The notes beneath the pieces were generated by a model. It had not been told where the DNA came from. It saw only the letters and a list, made by a program, of their open reading frames with translations, and made no database searches. A program made the position numbers and the translations under genes. Below, piece after piece: positions 17,309 to 26,691 of a DNA stretch of 64,000 nucleotides (position 1 is the first letter of the stretch; each line of letters begins with the position of its first letter). The stretch is taken from contig NZ_JAHKQB010000014.1 of NCBI RefSeq assembly GCF_018860625.1, positions 280,129-344,128 on the forward strand, given 5' to 3'. This stretch comes from Paracoccus sp. C2R09 (GTDB lineage: Bacteria; Pseudomonadota; Alphaproteobacteria; Rhodobacterales; Rhodobacteraceae).

Positions 17309-17764
17309 TCAGGTGATGGATTCCAGCCGTTCTTTGGACAGATCGCCCGGCACGACCGTGATCGGGCAGTGCAGCGCGCCCGGATCGCGCAGCAGCCGGT
17401 TCAGCACCGGGTTCGGCCCCGCCTTTTCCGGGCTGAGCCCCAGCACCACGATGCCGATATCGTCGTCATCGGCGATCTGGGCCATCAGTTCCTCGGCCGG
17501 GTCGCCCTCGCGGATGACCAGCTCGGGCTCGATCCCCGGACGCGACCGCATCCACTTGGCGAAGACCTCGAAATGGGCCTCGATCCGCTCGCGCGCCTCG
17601 GCGCGCATGACGTCGGCCACGCCGAAACCGTGCTGGATCTCCTCGGCGGGGATGACGGACAGGATGACCACGCCGCCTTCGGTCTTCGCGGCCCGCATCG
17701 CCGCGAAGCGCATCGCGTTCAGGCATTCCTTGCTGTCATCCAGAAGTACGAGGAATTTGCGCAT
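17309..17764 (-). CDS. Universal stress protein (UspA family)
   Basis: This 151-residue cytoplasmic protein starts MRKFLVLLDDSKECLNAMRFA, the first strand and helix of the Usp fold. The C-terminal motif GLSPEKAGPNPVLNRLLRD followed by CPITVVPGD resembles the ATP-binding G-X2-G-X9-G-(S/T) motif but is degenerate, so nucleotide binding is uncertain. ATG 17764 is chosen because residues upstream of it do not fit the family. Its function in stress survival is known only at family level. Confidence 0.88.
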   Translation of the reverse strand: MRKFLVLLDDSKECLNAMRFAAMRAAKTEGGVVILSVIPAEEIQHGFGVADVMRAEARERIEAHFEVFAKWMRSRPGIEPELVIREGDPAEELMAQIADDDDIGIVVLGLSPEKAGPNPVLNRLLRDPGALHCPITVVPGDLSKERLESIT

Positions 17765-17843
17765 CTTTCTGCCGATCCTTTGCCCAACACGGCCCCGATA
17801 GCGTGGCAACAGTGGCCGATGCGCCATGCTTGTGCAAGATGTA

Positions 17844-17862
17844 CTGCCGAATCCTTCGGCAG
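17844..17862. repeat. Short perfect inverted repeat between usp and the sugar transferase gene
   Basis: CTGCCGAA (17844-17851), loop TCC, TTCGGCAG (17855-17862). It lies in the 167-base divergent intergenic region. There is no T-tract on either side. It may be an operator or leader hairpin. Confidence 0.35.
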
Positions 17863-17931
17863 CCGTTCCCATGCCGCGGCAACTGTGCTAGCGGCTTGAA
17901 GGTGCGGCAACATCCACGATTGGACGGTAGC

Positions 17932-18747
17932 GTGACGATCCACCACGACTGGGAAAAGACCGACGCGGCGCGTCTGGCCAGCCTGACAGCACCCAGAATG
18001 GGCTGGTTCATGGGCGAGGCCTCGGCCCCCGGTGTCGATCCCATGCCGCGATCCAAGCGGATCTTCGACTTCACCTTCGCGCTGATCCTGCTGATCCCGC
18101 TGTCATTCGTGATGCTGGTCGTGGCCTGCACCCTGCTGGTGCTGCAGGGGCGGCCGATCCTCTATACCGCGCATCGGATGCGCGGCCCGAACGAGGCGTT
18201 CAACCAGTACAAGTTCCGCACCATGCTGTGCGAGGAACATGATTTCGGCGCGACCGGGGCGCACAAGGCCTGGCGAATCACGCCGGTCGGGCGCTTCCTG
18301 CGCAGTTCCCGCATCGACGAGCTGCCGCAGCTGTTCAACATCCTGCGCGGCGACATGAGCTTTGTCGGACCGCGGCCGCCGCTGCGCGAATACGTGGAAC
18401 GCTTTCCTGCCGTCTATGCGCAGGTGCTGCACAGCCGTCCGGGCGCCACGGGCCTTGCCACGCTGATCTATCACCGCCACGAGGACCGCATCCTTGCGCG
18501 GTGCAAATCCGCCAGCGCGACCGAGGCCGCCTATTACCGCCGCTGCCTGCCGGCCAAGCTGAAGATCGACCTGATCTATCAGCGTCATCGCAGCATGCGC
18601 ATGGACCTGTGGATCCTGTGGCACACGATCAAGATCGTGGTCTCGCGCAGGGACGAACGTCCGCGCCGGCGTCGCGGGGACCGGACCTGGCTTCCGGTCG
18701 GCCCCTCTCCCCGGTCCCGCCGTCAGGCGAAGGGATCGCGCGGGTAA
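17932..18747 (+). CDS. Bacterial sugar transferase (exopolysaccharide initiating, ExoY/WcaJ-like)
   Basis: These enzymes transfer a sugar phosphate to undecaprenyl phosphate to begin surface polysaccharide synthesis. The 271-residue protein has KRIFD (42-46), one membrane segment (about 48-70), KFRTM (94-98), then [20 protein letters not shown] and [12 protein letters not shown], the signature of the family. The start is uncertain: I give GTG 17932, while ATG 18001 or 18010 would remove part of the N-terminus. No other polysaccharide genes are near it. Its end overlaps the convergent truA by 25 bases. Confidence 0.85.
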   Translation: MTIHHDWEKTDAARLASLTAPRMGWFMGEASAPGVDPMPRSKRIFDFTFALILLIPLSFVMLVVACTLLVLQGRPILYTAHRMRGPNEAFNQYKFRTMLCEEHDFGATGAHKAWRITPVGRFLRSSRIDELPQLFNILRGDMSFVGPRPPLREYVERFPAVYAQVLHSRPGATGLATLIYHRHEDRILARCKSASATEAAYYRRCLPAKLKIDLIYQRHRSMRMDLWILWHTIKIVVSRRDERPRRRRGDRTWLPVGPSPRSRRQAKGSRG

Positions 18748-19499
18748 CCCACCCCCGTCAGATACAGCCCCTGCGGCGGACAGACCGGACCGCAGGCGGC
18801 ACGATCCGCGGCCAGCAGCGCATCGCGCACGCGGTGGGGCTGCCATGACCCCGCGCCGACCCGTTCCAGCGTTCCGACGATCGAACGCACCTGGTTGTGC
18901 AGGAACGACCTTGCCCGCAGGCGGAACTGGAATTCGGTCCCATGCGGGATGGGATGCGCGTCTATCGTGATCTCGTCGATCGTCTTGACCGGGCTTTTCG
19001 CCTGGCAGATCGAGGATCGGAAGGTCGTGAAATCGTGCAGGCCGACCAGATGGGCCGCCCCCGCGCGCATCGCGTCCAGATCCAGCGGGTTCTGCACCTG
19101 CCAGACCTGCCCCTTCTGCGTCGTCATCGGCGCACGGCGGCTGACCACCCGGAACAGATAACGCCGCTCATGCGCCGAGAAGCGGGCATGGAAATCGTCA
19201 TCCACCCGCGCCGCCGCAAGGATGGCCACGGGCGCGGGCTTCAAATGAAAGTTCAGCGCCTCGGACAGGCGGAACGGGTCCCAGTCGCGCAGCAGATCGG
19301 CATGCGCGACCTGGCCCGTGGCATGGACCCCCGCATCGGTGCGTCCCGCCGCGGCGATCCGCGCGCCTGCGGCAAATCCTGTATCCAGACGCGCAAGCGC
19401 GGTTTCGATCGCGCCCTGCACCGACGGCTGATCGGCCTGCGCCTGCCATCCGGCGAACGGAGCGCCGTCATATTCGATCTTCAATGCGTAACGGGGCAT
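18723..19499 (-). CDS. truA: tRNA pseudouridine(38-40) synthase
   Basis: TruA makes pseudouridine at positions 38-40 of the tRNA anticodon arm. The 258-residue protein starts [19 protein letters not shown] and has the catalytic aspartate D55 in [27 protein letters not shown] in the C-terminal half is also a family hallmark. It follows the XpaC-like gene with a 1-base stop/start overlap and runs toward the sugar transferase gene. Confidence 0.96.
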   Translation of the reverse strand: MPRYALKIEYDGAPFAGWQAQADQPSVQGAIETALARLDTGFAAGARIAAAGRTDAGVHATGQVAHADLLRDWDPFRLSEALNFHLKPAPVAILAAARVDDDFHARFSAHERRYLFRVVSRRAPMTTQKGQVWQVQNPLDLDAMRAGAAHLVGLHDFTTFRSSICQAKSPVKTIDEITIDAHPIPHGTEFQFRLRARSFLHNQVRSIVGTLERVGAGSWQPHRVRDALLAADRAACGPVCPPQGLYLTGVGYPRDPFA

Positions 19500-20503
19500 C
19501 AGTCCTGCCTGCTTCCGATCTTCCGGTCGGGAAACGAGGTCGACAGAAGCTGATCCAATGTCTGCGCCTCCTGGCTCTCGATCCGGGGGCGTTCACCCGA
19601 GGGGACGCTGGTGGCCGCGCCGGTCAGCCCTTCGCGTGCAAGGCGTTCGCGCAGGACCGACATCTCGATGTCCAGCGCCTCGCGGTTGCCATCCATCAGA
19701 CGGTCGGCACGCGCGATGAAATCTTTTTCCAGATCATCCAAGAAGCTTTCGTATTCCTGCCGGGCGCCCTCGTCGCGGGTCTGGGAATAGAGGTCGGCGA
19801 ACTGGCTGGTCGCATCGCGTGCGCCCATCAGATAGACACCCATGTAGCGCCGCGCCGAGGCCAGCCCCGAGGGGTTTGCGCGCACCCTTTCGAACAGATG
19901 GCGGACGCTGGCCTCGAACATGCCGACACGCGCCTCGAGCCGCCGGTCGCCGGCCCGCGCGATGGCGGCGCGCATTTCGGCCAGATAGGTCTCGCCCTCG
20001 TCGATCATGCGGTCCGCGCGTTCCTGCTGGAAATCGTCCACGCCCTCGGCGCCCTTGTCGCGCCAGGGGTCCAGCCCGAAGGCCAGCTGATGCAGCGCGA
20101 TCCCCGCGATGCCGATCAGGCCCGTGCCCGCCACCGCACCCGGTTCGGCCGCGCCGATTCCCAGCCCGATGCCCGCCAGCACCCCGCCGAACAGCTTGCG
20201 CGGGATCGCGGGGCGCTTGGCCACGCGGCGGGCCTCGAAGGCGGCCTGCGCCTCCAGTCCCTCGCGGGTCATCCACATGCCGCTGGCGATCATTCCGAAG
20301 GCCGCAAGGTCCGCGACCATTCCGCCCGCCGACTGGAAGAACGCGCCCAGCAGAAACGGGCTGGCCGCCAGCGTGACCCATTTCGGGCGCCCTTCATGGG
20401 GGTGGCGCGGAACCTGCGGCAGGTCGGGCCGCGCCGTCCCGTCGGGCAGGTTGTTCTTCAGCATGTCCCGCGGAGAGAAGCGCCCGCCATATTTCCGTGC
20501 CAT
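19499..20503 (-). CDS. XpaC-like protein (5-bromo-4-chloroindolyl phosphate hydrolysis family)
   Basis: This 334-residue protein has a basic proline-containing N-terminus, hydrophobic segments at residues ~42-75 and ~104-140 ([20 protein letters not shown]), and a mostly helical cytoplasmic C-terminal half ([23 protein letters not shown] onward). That organisation resembles XpaC-family proteins, whose molecular role is not established despite the family name. They are usually encoded with TelA, which is absent here. The start overlaps nothing; the end overlaps truA by one base. Confidence 0.65.
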   Translation of the reverse strand: MARKYGGRFSPRDMLKNNLPDGTARPDLPQVPRHPHEGRPKWVTLAASPFLLGAFFQSAGGMVADLAAFGMIASGMWMTREGLEAQAAFEARRVAKRPAIPRKLFGGVLAGIGLGIGAAEPGAVAGTGLIGIAGIALHQLAFGLDPWRDKGAEGVDDFQQERADRMIDEGETYLAEMRAAIARAGDRRLEARVGMFEASVRHLFERVRANPSGLASARRYMGVYLMGARDATSQFADLYSQTRDEGARQEYESFLDDLEKDFIARADRLMDGNREALDIEMSVLRERLAREGLTGAATSVPSGERPRIESQEAQTLDQLLSTSFPDRKIGSRQD

Positions 20504-20514
20504 GACGCGCCCCC

Positions 20515-20598
20515 TCAGGCCGCGCCGGCGAATGACGCATAGAGCGTCAGCAGCACGAGCAGGTAGAAGCTGAGCCTGGTTCTGGCCTTCGACGACAT
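20515..20598 (-). CDS. Possible 27-residue single-span membrane protein
   Basis: A short frame begins at ATG 20598 with an AAGGG site about 7 bases upstream and stops 11 bases before the XpaC-like gene. It encodes a basic N-terminus (MSSKARTR) followed by one hydrophobic span (LSFYLLVLLTLYASFAGAA). It lies in the same direction and position where related genomes often place a small membrane gene after lpxK. No family is recognised. Size, ribosome-binding site, membrane character and operon position argue for it; conservation has not been examined. Confidence 0.45.
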   Translation of the reverse strand: MSSKARTRLSFYLLVLLTLYASFAGAA

Positions 20599-20653
20599 GG
20601 GCAGCCCTTTCGCGGCGGTTTCATCCCTCTATATCGGCCCGGCGGGCGGGATT

Positions 20654-21640
20654 TCAAACCGGATCGGGGAACAGGCGGTCGAAGGCCGACCGAAGGGGGG
20701 CATCGTCGCGCAGCGACATGCGCACCGGCAGGGCCATCACCTTGGGGCGGAAGCTGCGGGGCAGGCGGGCCGCGTCCTTCTCGGTCGTGACCAGCTGCGC
20801 GCCCAGGGTGCGGGCCTCGGTCTCCAGCCGGGTCAGCAGGGCGGGGGTGAAGGGCTGGTGATCCTCCAGCGCCTCGGCGCGCAGGATGACGGCGCCCAGA
20901 TCGCGCAGGGTGGCGAAGAACTTCTCGGGGTGGCCGATGCCTGCGAATGCCAGCACGCGGTGCCCGCGCCAGTCGAAGCCCATCTGCAGGGGCAGCAGCT
21001 GGCCGCGCAGATGCGGGGGCGCGGGTTTCGGGGTCGCGAACAGCGCCTGCGCGGCATCGGGCCCGACCGACAGCAGCAGGTCGGCGCGGGCCATTCCTGG
21101 CCCGACCGGTTCGCGCAGCGGGCCCGCGGGCAGGCACATCCCGTTGCCGAAGCCCTTGGCGGCATCGACCACGACCAGCGACAGGTCGTGATGCAGCGCC
21201 GGGTCCTGGAAACCGTCATCGAGGATGATCGCCCGCGCACCCTCGGCGATGGCGGCCCGCGCGCCCGCCACGCGGTCCTTCGCGACCCAGGTGGGGCCGA
21301 AGGCCGCCATCAGCAGCGGCTCGTCGCCGGTCAGGGCCGCGTCGTGCCGGGCCTCGTCGACGCGCAACGGGCCGGTCGCGCTGCCGCCATAGCCCTTCGA
21401 GACGACATGCGCCGCGATCCCGCGTGCGGCCAGCATCATCTGCAGATGGATCACGGTCGGCGTCTTGCCGGTGCCGCCCGCATTGATGTTGCCCACGCAG
21501 ATGACCGGAACCTCCAGGCGCAGCCTTACCCCCTGCGCCAGCCTGCGCGCCGTGGCACGGGCATAGAGCGCGCCGAGAGGCGCCAGCAGCCGTGCGCGCG
21601 GGGTGGGCGGGGTGATGAACCAGAAACCGGGGGTGCGCAT
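20654..21640 (-). CDS. lpxK: Tetraacyldisaccharide 4'-kinase
   Basis: LpxK phosphorylates the 4' position of the lipid A precursor at the inner membrane. The 328-residue protein has the N-terminal stretch [23 protein letters not shown], the P-loop GGTGKT at 55-60 within [13 protein letters not shown], and downstream VSKGYGGS and [19 protein letters not shown], a diagnostic LpxK motif. It overlaps the waaA-like stop by 1 base, so the two are translated together. Confidence 0.95.
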   Translation of the reverse strand: MRTPGFWFITPPTPRARLLAPLGALYARATARRLAQGVRLRLEVPVICVGNINAGGTGKTPTVIHLQMMLAARGIAAHVVSKGYGGSATGPLRVDEARHDAALTGDEPLLMAAFGPTWVAKDRVAGARAAIAEGARAIILDDGFQDPALHHDLSLVVVDAAKGFGNGMCLPAGPLREPVGPGMARADLLLSVGPDAAQALFATPKPAPPHLRGQLLPLQMGFDWRGHRVLAFAGIGHPEKFFATLRDLGAVILRAEALEDHQPFTPALLTRLETEARTLGAQLVTTEKDAARLPRSFRPKVMALPVRMSLRDDAPLRSAFDRLFPDPV

Positions 21641-22869
21641 CAGCCTGCCTCGGGGGTGGTGACGGGTGGGGGCGGCGCGGGGATCGCGCGGCTGGGCGGG
21701 CTGCCGTCGATCAGGCCCAGCACGCGGTCCGCGATGCGGATGGCGACATCCGCCCCGCCCGTGCTGACCCGCCAGGCATTGGCCGCAAGCGTCGCGGCAA
21801 GTTCGGCCTGCGTCAGCTCGACCAGGGCCGCGGCCAGGCTCTCGGGCGAGGTGACGCGGCGGGCGGCATGGGCGCCGTCCAGCTGCTGCCATTCCGTCTG
21901 GAACGCGCCGCTTTCGGTGCCGTGGACGATGGCCGAGCCGAGCGCAGCCGGTTCGAACGGATGGCGCGTGTCGCTGCCGCCCGACATGGTGCCGCCCATG
22001 AAGCTGACGGGTGCCAGCCGATACCACAGGCCCATCTCGGTCGGGCCGTCGGTCAGCATCACCTGGATCTCCTCGGTCGGCTCCTCGTCCTCGTCCCGGC
22101 GGGCGAGGATCAGGCCCGCACCCTCGATCTTGCGGGCCAGTTCGGGGATACGGGCGGGATCGGCGGGGGCGATGAACAGCAGCGCGCGATGCGAATGGTG
22201 CACCACCTCCTGATGGGCGGCGATCACCGCGTCCTCCTCGGGTTCGGGCAGGCCCGCGGCGAACCAGGCATGGCGGCCCGTGATGAGGGCTGCCAGCACC
22301 GCGCGTTCGGGCTCCGAGCAATGCAGCGGCTCGCGGATCTCGGAAACCGGGCCGGTCATGTGCAGCCGCCATGCAGGCAGCCCCATGCGGCGGGCGGCGG
22401 CATGGCTTGCGGCGTCCGTCATCAGCAGCGCCTGTGCCCTGGACAGAAGCTGCCTGCGGATGCCCGCCTGCATGCCCCAGGCAAGGTCGCGCGGTTCCAG
22501 CCGCAGTTCCGACAGGATGACGGGAATGTCGTGGCGCGCGGCCCCCGCGATCAGCGCGGCGGGCAGGGCGCTGCCCATGGCCAGCACGGCCTGCGGTCGC
22601 GTGCGGGCGATGAGCGCCTCGATCAGGGCGGGGTCCAGGGCGGGATCGACGCCGTCATCCTCGGGGTGCAGATCGACGATCCGCAGGCCGGGGCGCGACT
22701 GCATCAGCCTGCGACGGACCTGCGCCTCGGCCTGGCGCGCGTCGGGCGCGACATGCAGCAGCAGGACGGCGCCCGCCCCTTCGGGTATCCGGGGCAGGGC
22801 CTGCGCCTGGTCGCGGGCCTGGCGCAGTTGCCACCACAGCCCAAGCCTGCCCAGCCCCGATCGCGGCAT
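21640..22869 (-). CDS. Divergent Kdo transferase homologue (WaaA/KdtA-like)
   Basis: The 409-residue protein is related to WaaA, which adds Kdo to lipid A precursors. The C-terminal half keeps [17 protein letters not shown] and [15 protein letters not shown]. The N-terminal half is altered: the usual SVGE motif is replaced by HVAPD and the ELWPN catalytic glutamate motif is not recognisable ([11 protein letters not shown] in its place). It also lacks an evident N-terminal membrane anchor. Operon position (DUF4170-waaA-lpxK) supports a lipid A role, but transferase activity is uncertain. ATG 22869 overlaps the DUF4170 stop. Confidence 0.8.
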   Translation of the reverse strand: MPRSGLGRLGLWWQLRQARDQAQALPRIPEGAGAVLLLHVAPDARQAEAQVRRRLMQSRPGLRIVDLHPEDDGVDPALDPALIEALIARTRPQAVLAMGSALPAALIAGAARHDIPVILSELRLEPRDLAWGMQAGIRRQLLSRAQALLMTDAASHAAARRMGLPAWRLHMTGPVSEIREPLHCSEPERAVLAALITGRHAWFAAGLPEPEEDAVIAAHQEVVHHSHRALLFIAPADPARIPELARKIEGAGLILARRDEDEEPTEEIQVMLTDGPTEMGLWYRLAPVSFMGGTMSGGSDTRHPFEPAALGSAIVHGTESGAFQTEWQQLDGAHAARRVTSPESLAAALVELTQAELAATLAANAWRVSTGGADVAIRIADRVLGLIDGSPPSRAIPAPPPPVTTPEAG

Positions 22870-23114
22870 CAGCCGCCCAGTTCTTCCGTCGGGCTGACTT
22901 CGCGTTCCTCGTCGCGCAGGCGGTGCAGATGCGCGATGAAGTAGCGGGTATGCGCGCTGTCTACGGTGCGCTGCGCTTCCGATTTCCACGCGGCATAGGC
23001 GGATTCGTAGGACGGGAAGATGCCCACCATGTGGATGTTGTCGGTGTCGCGGAACTTGGTTCCCTGCGGATCGACAAGCTCGCCTCCGAAGACGAGGTGC
23101 AGACGCTGGCTCAT
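22869..23114 (-). CDS. DUF4170 family protein
   Basis: This is an 81-residue cytoplasmic protein, MSQRLHLVFGGEL at the start, with IHMVGIFPSYESAYAAWKSEAQ and HTRYFIAHLHRL in the middle. It belongs to a small alphaproteobacterial family of unknown function that is regularly placed first in the waaA-lpxK operon, as here (stop and start overlap by 1 base). A link to lipid A assembly is suggested only by context. AGGAGG-like sequence precedes the ATG. Confidence 0.88.
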   Translation of the reverse strand: MSQRLHLVFGGELVDPQGTKFRDTDNIHMVGIFPSYESAYAAWKSEAQRTVDSAHTRYFIAHLHRLRDEEREVSPTEELGG

Positions 23115-23186
23115 GTTGCCTCCTGGCGTTTGGGGTGGCCCGAGCCTAGCGCAGGCGCGGGCCGGGATGAAGGACCGGGCGCGCGG

Positions 23187-23609
23187 TCAGTCCTGATCGG
23201 CGCCCGACAGTTCCATGACGACCGCCCATTCGGCATCCGTCACCGGCTGCACGGACAGGCGCGTGTTGTTCACCAGCACCATCTCGGCCAGGCGCGGCTC
23301 GGCCTTGGCCTCGTCCAGGGTGACGGGACGCGGCAGCTTGCGAACCGCGCGGACGTCCACGCATTCCCATTTCGGATCCTCGGCGGTGCTGTCGGGATGG
23401 GCCTCGGCGATGACCTCGCAGATGCCCACGGCCTCCTTGCCGATATTGGAGTGATAGAACAGCCCCAGATCGCCCTTCTTCATCGCGCGCATCATGTTGC
23501 GCGCCTGATAGCTGCGGACGCCGTCCCATTCCTCGCCCGCGTCGCCCTTGGCGACGAGGTGATCCCAGCCGAAGACGTTCGGTTCGGACTTGAACAGCCA
23601 ATAGGCCAT
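23187..23609 (-). CDS. EVE-domain protein
   Basis: The 140-residue protein opens AYWLFKSEPNVFGWDHLV and contains GVRSYQARNMMRAMKKGDLGLFYHS, both diagnostic of the EVE domain (thymocyte nuclear protein 1 family, PUA-like fold). EVE domains bind modified bases in DNA or RNA; the ligand here is unknown. It overlaps the YciI gene by 1 base at its start, so it is the last gene of a tsaD-gpsA-yciI-EVE operon. Confidence 0.92.
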   Translation of the reverse strand: MAYWLFKSEPNVFGWDHLVAKGDAGEEWDGVRSYQARNMMRAMKKGDLGLFYHSNIGKEAVGICEVIAEAHPDSTAEDPKWECVDVRAVRKLPRPVTLDEAKAEPRLAEMVLVNNTRLSVQPVTDAEWAVVMELSGADQD

Positions 23610-23881
23610 CAGCCGATCACCTTCTTCCATTCCACGATCTCGACATGATCGAACAGGCCCGCGGCCTTGTAGGGGTCGTTCGCGGCCCAGTCCTCGGCGG
23701 TGGCCATGTCGGGGGCCTCGAGCACGACCAGCGAGCCGCGCATCTCGCCATCCTCGATCAGGGGGCCGGCGATGAAGACGAGGCCGCTGTCGCGCAGATG
23801 CGCCAGATGCGCATCGCGGTTGTCCAGGCGGGTCTGCAGGGCGCCGGGCTTGTCCCGGCAGATCACGGCGTAATGGGGCAT
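23609..23881 (-). CDS. YciI family protein
   Basis: This 90-residue protein has the ferredoxin-like YciI fold, beginning [19 protein letters not shown] and including HLAHLRDSGLVFIAGPLIE and AEDWAANDPYKAAGLFDHVEI. The His and Asp of the RDAHLAHL and NDPY motifs form the putative active site in the family, whose reaction is mostly unknown. ATG 23881 overlaps the gpsA stop; an extra ATG at 23884 would add one methionine. In alphaproteobacteria it commonly sits beside gpsA and the EVE gene. Confidence 0.92.
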   Translation of the reverse strand: MPHYAVICRDKPGALQTRLDNRDAHLAHLRDSGLVFIAGPLIEDGEMRGSLVVLEAPDMATAEDWAANDPYKAAGLFDHVEIVEWKKVIG

Positions 23882-24819
23882 CATTCCTCCTTCAGGGGAC
23901 GGCTGAGCAGATGGTCCATGGCCTTTTCCACGGAAACGAGGCCTTGGGCAAGTCGGGCGACCATGGTGGCGATGGGCAGGTCCAGCCCGTCGCGCTGCGC
24001 CATGCGGACCAGCGCCTGCGCGGTGGCGGCACCTTCGACCGTGGTGGCGGCATCGAATTCGGCACCCGCGCCAAGCGCCTGGCCGAAGCGGAAATTGCGC
24101 GACTGCGCGGATGTGCAGGTCAGCGTCAGATCGCCCAGGCCCGACAGCCCGGTCAGCGTCTCGGGGCGGGCGCCCAGATGGGTGGCAAGGCGCGTCATCT
24201 CGGCAAAGCCGCGCGTGATGATGGCGGCGCGCGCGCTGTCGCCCAGGCCCGCGCCGATCACCGCGCCCGCCGCGATGGCGGCGACGTTCTTCAGCGCGCC
24301 GCCCAGTTCGGCCCCCGTCACGTCGGTCGTCCTGTAAAGCCGCAGCACCGGCGTCGAGAGCTGCGCCTGAAGCGCCGCCCCCGCATCGGCATCGGCACAG
24401 GCAAGCGTCAGCGCGGTGGGCAGGCCGCGCGCGATATCGGCGGCAAAGGACGGTCCCGTCAGCAGCGCGACCGTCGCTTCGGGACAGGCATCCGCGATCA
24501 GCGCCGAAGGCCCGGTCAGGCGCTGCATGTCGATGCCCTTGGCGGTGTTGACCAGGCGCTTGCCCGCAAGGGCCGCGCCATGTTGCGCCAGGAACCCGCC
24601 CAGTGCCTGCGCAGGCAGGGCCAGCAGGATCGTGTCGGCCTGCGCGGCGCGGTCAAGGTCGTCGGTCGGGGTGACGCCGGCGGGGATCTCGACCCCCGGC
24701 AGACGCGGGTTCCGCGGCCACCAGCCCATGTCGCGGCCCCACAGCGTGACCGGCCCCCGCGCGCCCAGCGCCGTGGCCAGCGCGGTCCCGAAGGCCCCTG
24801 CGCCCAGAACCGAGATCAT
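23881..24819 (-). CDS. gpsA: Glycerol-3-phosphate dehydrogenase [NAD(P)+]
   Basis: GpsA reduces dihydroxyacetone phosphate to sn-glycerol 3-phosphate for phospholipid synthesis. The 312-residue protein begins with the Rossmann loop [15 protein letters not shown], has NTAKGID near residue 91 and the catalytic lysine K177 in [15 protein letters not shown] 24819 overlaps the tsaD stop by 4 bases, so the two are translationally coupled. Confidence 0.96.
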   Translation of the reverse strand: MISVLGAGAFGTALATALGARGPVTLWGRDMGWWPRNPRLPGVEIPAGVTPTDDLDRAAQADTILLALPAQALGGFLAQHGAALAGKRLVNTAKGIDMQRLTGPSALIADACPEATVALLTGPSFAADIARGLPTALTLACADADAGAALQAQLSTPVLRLYRTTDVTGAELGGALKNVAAIAAGAVIGAGLGDSARAAIITRGFAEMTRLATHLGARPETLTGLSGLGDLTLTCTSAQSRNFRFGQALGAGAEFDAATTVEGAATAQALVRMAQRDGLDLPIATMVARLAQGLVSVEKAMDHLLSRPLKEE

Positions 24820-25898
24820 GCCTTCGCCCCCTTCTTGCCGCTGCCCAACATGGGCGCGGCCTTGCGGTCCAGCGGCCAGCGGGGGCGGGCGGACAGGTCC
24901 ATCCCGTCGCGCTGACCGGCCAGGAAACGCTCGATCCCCGCCCAGGCGATCATCGCGCCATTGTCGGTGCACAGCCGCAGGGGCGGTGCAAGAAAGCGCG
25001 TGCCCGCATCCTCGGCCACCTTCGCCAGCGCGGCGCGGATCTGAGAGTTTGCCGCAACGCCCCCCGCCACCGCCAATACCGGCACCGGATGCGCGGCCAG
25101 CGCACGGCGCGACTTCTCGGCCAGCACCTCGGCCACGGCGGTCTGGAAGGCGGCGCAGAGATCGCGGCGGTCCTGCTGGCGCAGCCCGCCCTGTTCGGCG
25201 ATCAGCTGATCGCGCAGGCGCAGGGCGGCGGTCTTCAGACCGGAAAAGCTCATGTCGCAGCCGGGCCGGTCCAGCAACGGGCGCGGCAGGGCGAAGCGGC
25301 TATCGTCGCCAAGCGCCGCCTCGGCCTCGACATTGGGGCCGCCGGGTTGGGGCAGGGCCAGCAGCTTGGCGATCTTGTCGAAGGCCTCGCCCGGGGCATC
25401 GTCGATCGTGCCGCCCAGCCGCGTGAAATCGTCCGAGCCGTCCACCCGCAGGAACTGGCAATGTCCGCCCGACACAAGCAGCATGACATAGGGATAGTCG
25501 ATCCCGTCGGTCAGACGCGGTGTCAGCGCATGGCCCGCAAGATGGTTCACGCCGACCAGCGGCAGGCCCGTTCCGGCGGCGATGCCCTTGGCGCACATCA
25601 CGCCCGCCATCACGCCCCCGATCAGCCCCGGACCCGCCGTGACGGCGATCCCGTCCAGGTCGGCCAGCGACAGGCCCGCATCCGCCAGCGCCTGTTCGAC
25701 CGCGATGTCCAGGCGTTCGGCATGCGCGCGGGCCGCGATCTCGGGGACGACGCCGCCGTAATCGGCATGCAGCTCGGTCTGGCTGCTGACGACATTCGAC
25801 AGCACGCGGCGGTCGCCCGTCACGATGGCCGCGGCGGTGTCGTCGCAGCTGCTCTCGATGCCCAGAAAGATCGGATCCTTGCCCATGGCGCGCCCCAT
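24816..25898 (-). CDS. tsaD: tRNA N6-adenosine threonylcarbamoyltransferase TsaD
   Basis: TsaD transfers the threonylcarbamoyl group to A37 of ANN-reading tRNAs, working with TsaB (encoded at 16.1 kb) and TsaE. The 360-residue protein has [14 protein letters not shown] at the start and the metal-binding histidines H119 and H123 in [23 protein letters not shown] and [13 protein letters not shown] are further ASKHA-fold signatures. ATG 25898 has a strong AGGGG site; ATG 25886 is a weaker alternative. It is divergent from hemD across about 40 bases. Confidence 0.96.
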   Translation of the reverse strand: MGRAMGKDPIFLGIESSCDDTAAAIVTGDRRVLSNVVSSQTELHADYGGVVPEIAARAHAERLDIAVEQALADAGLSLADLDGIAVTAGPGLIGGVMAGVMCAKGIAAGTGLPLVGVNHLAGHALTPRLTDGIDYPYVMLLVSGGHCQFLRVDGSDDFTRLGGTIDDAPGEAFDKIAKLLALPQPGGPNVEAEAALGDDSRFALPRPLLDRPGCDMSFSGLKTAALRLRDQLIAEQGGLRQQDRRDLCAAFQTAVAEVLAEKSRRALAAHPVPVLAVAGGVAANSQIRAALAKVAEDAGTRFLAPPLRLCTDNGAMIAWAGIERFLAGQRDGMDLSARPRWPLDRKAAPMLGSGKKGAKA

Positions 25899-25940
25899 GC
25901 TTACCCCTGAGCGCAGTAGCACCGGTGCGAAAGGATGCCA

Positions 25941-26597
25941 ATGCCGACCCCGACCCTGCTTCTGACCCGCCCCGAGGCGGATGCGCGGCGGTTCCTGGCA
26001 TCGATGGGGGACTGGCCTGCCGTGATCTCTCCTGTGATGCGGATCGAGCCGGTGGACCATGACGCCGCGCGGCTGCACGATGCGCCGGGGCTGGTCTTCA
26101 CCTCGGGCCATGCGGTGGCGGCGGCCGGTCCGGGCCGGGGCAGGCCCGCGATCTGCGTGGGCGGCCGCACGGCCGAGGTCGCGCGGGCGGCGGGGTTCGA
26201 CGTGACCGAGGGCGAAGGCCGGGCCGAGAGCCTGATGCCGCTGATCCGGGCGGCGGATGTGGCGCTGATCCACCCCCATGGGCGCCATGTCGCGCGCAGG
26301 CTGCCCGTGCCGGGGGTTGTCGTCTACGATCAGGTGGCGCAACCTCTGAACGATGCGGCGCATGCGCTGCTGGCGGGGGATGGGGCGGTGATCCTGCCGG
26401 TCTTCTCCCCCCGGTCGGCGGATCTGTTGTCGCAGGCGGTGGCGGGGGCGCGCGCGCCGCTCTGGGTGATCGCCCTCAGCGATGCGGTGCAGAATGCCTT
26501 TCGGGCAAGGGCCGCGCGGGTCGAAACGGCCTGCCATCCGACGGGCCAAGCGATGCGGCGGGCGATCCTGCGGATGGCCGGCACGGAACAAAGCTGA
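25941..26597 (+). CDS. hemD: Uroporphyrinogen-III synthase
   Basis: HemD closes and inverts hydroxymethylbilane to uroporphyrinogen III, the branch point to heme and cobamides. The 218-residue protein is divergent, as the family usually is, but shows the N-terminal [26 protein letters not shown] and the C-terminal [14 protein letters not shown] end ([12 protein letters not shown]). AAGG lies 6 bases before ATG 25941. The neighbouring mic60 and hemY homologues are the usual alphaproteobacterial context, supporting the call. Confidence 0.88.
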   Translation: MPTPTLLLTRPEADARRFLASMGDWPAVISPVMRIEPVDHDAARLHDAPGLVFTSGHAVAAAGPGRGRPAICVGGRTAEVARAAGFDVTEGEGRAESLMPLIRAADVALIHPHGRHVARRLPVPGVVVYDQVAQPLNDAAHALLAGDGAVILPVFSPRSADLLSQAVAGARAPLWVIALSDAVQNAFRARAARVETACHPTGQAMRRAILRMAGTEQS

Positions 26598-26607
26598 AAG
26601 CCGCGGG

Positions 26608-26636
26608 TTGAGCGAAGGCTTTTCGCTCATTAGGCT
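26608..26636 (+). promoter_or_regulatory. Predicted mic60-hemY promoter with internal inverted repeat
   Basis: TTGAGC (26608-26613), a 17-base spacer and TAGGCT (26631-26636). A perfect 8-base inverted repeat, TGAGCGAA (26609-26616) and TTCGCTCA (26622-26629), fills the region from the -35 element almost to the -10 element, as expected of a repressor site. Confidence 0.5.
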
Positions 26637-26691
26637 GCGGCAGACGCGCGACAGCGGCCATCAGCGCATGGCATGAAGACGGGGACAGCAC

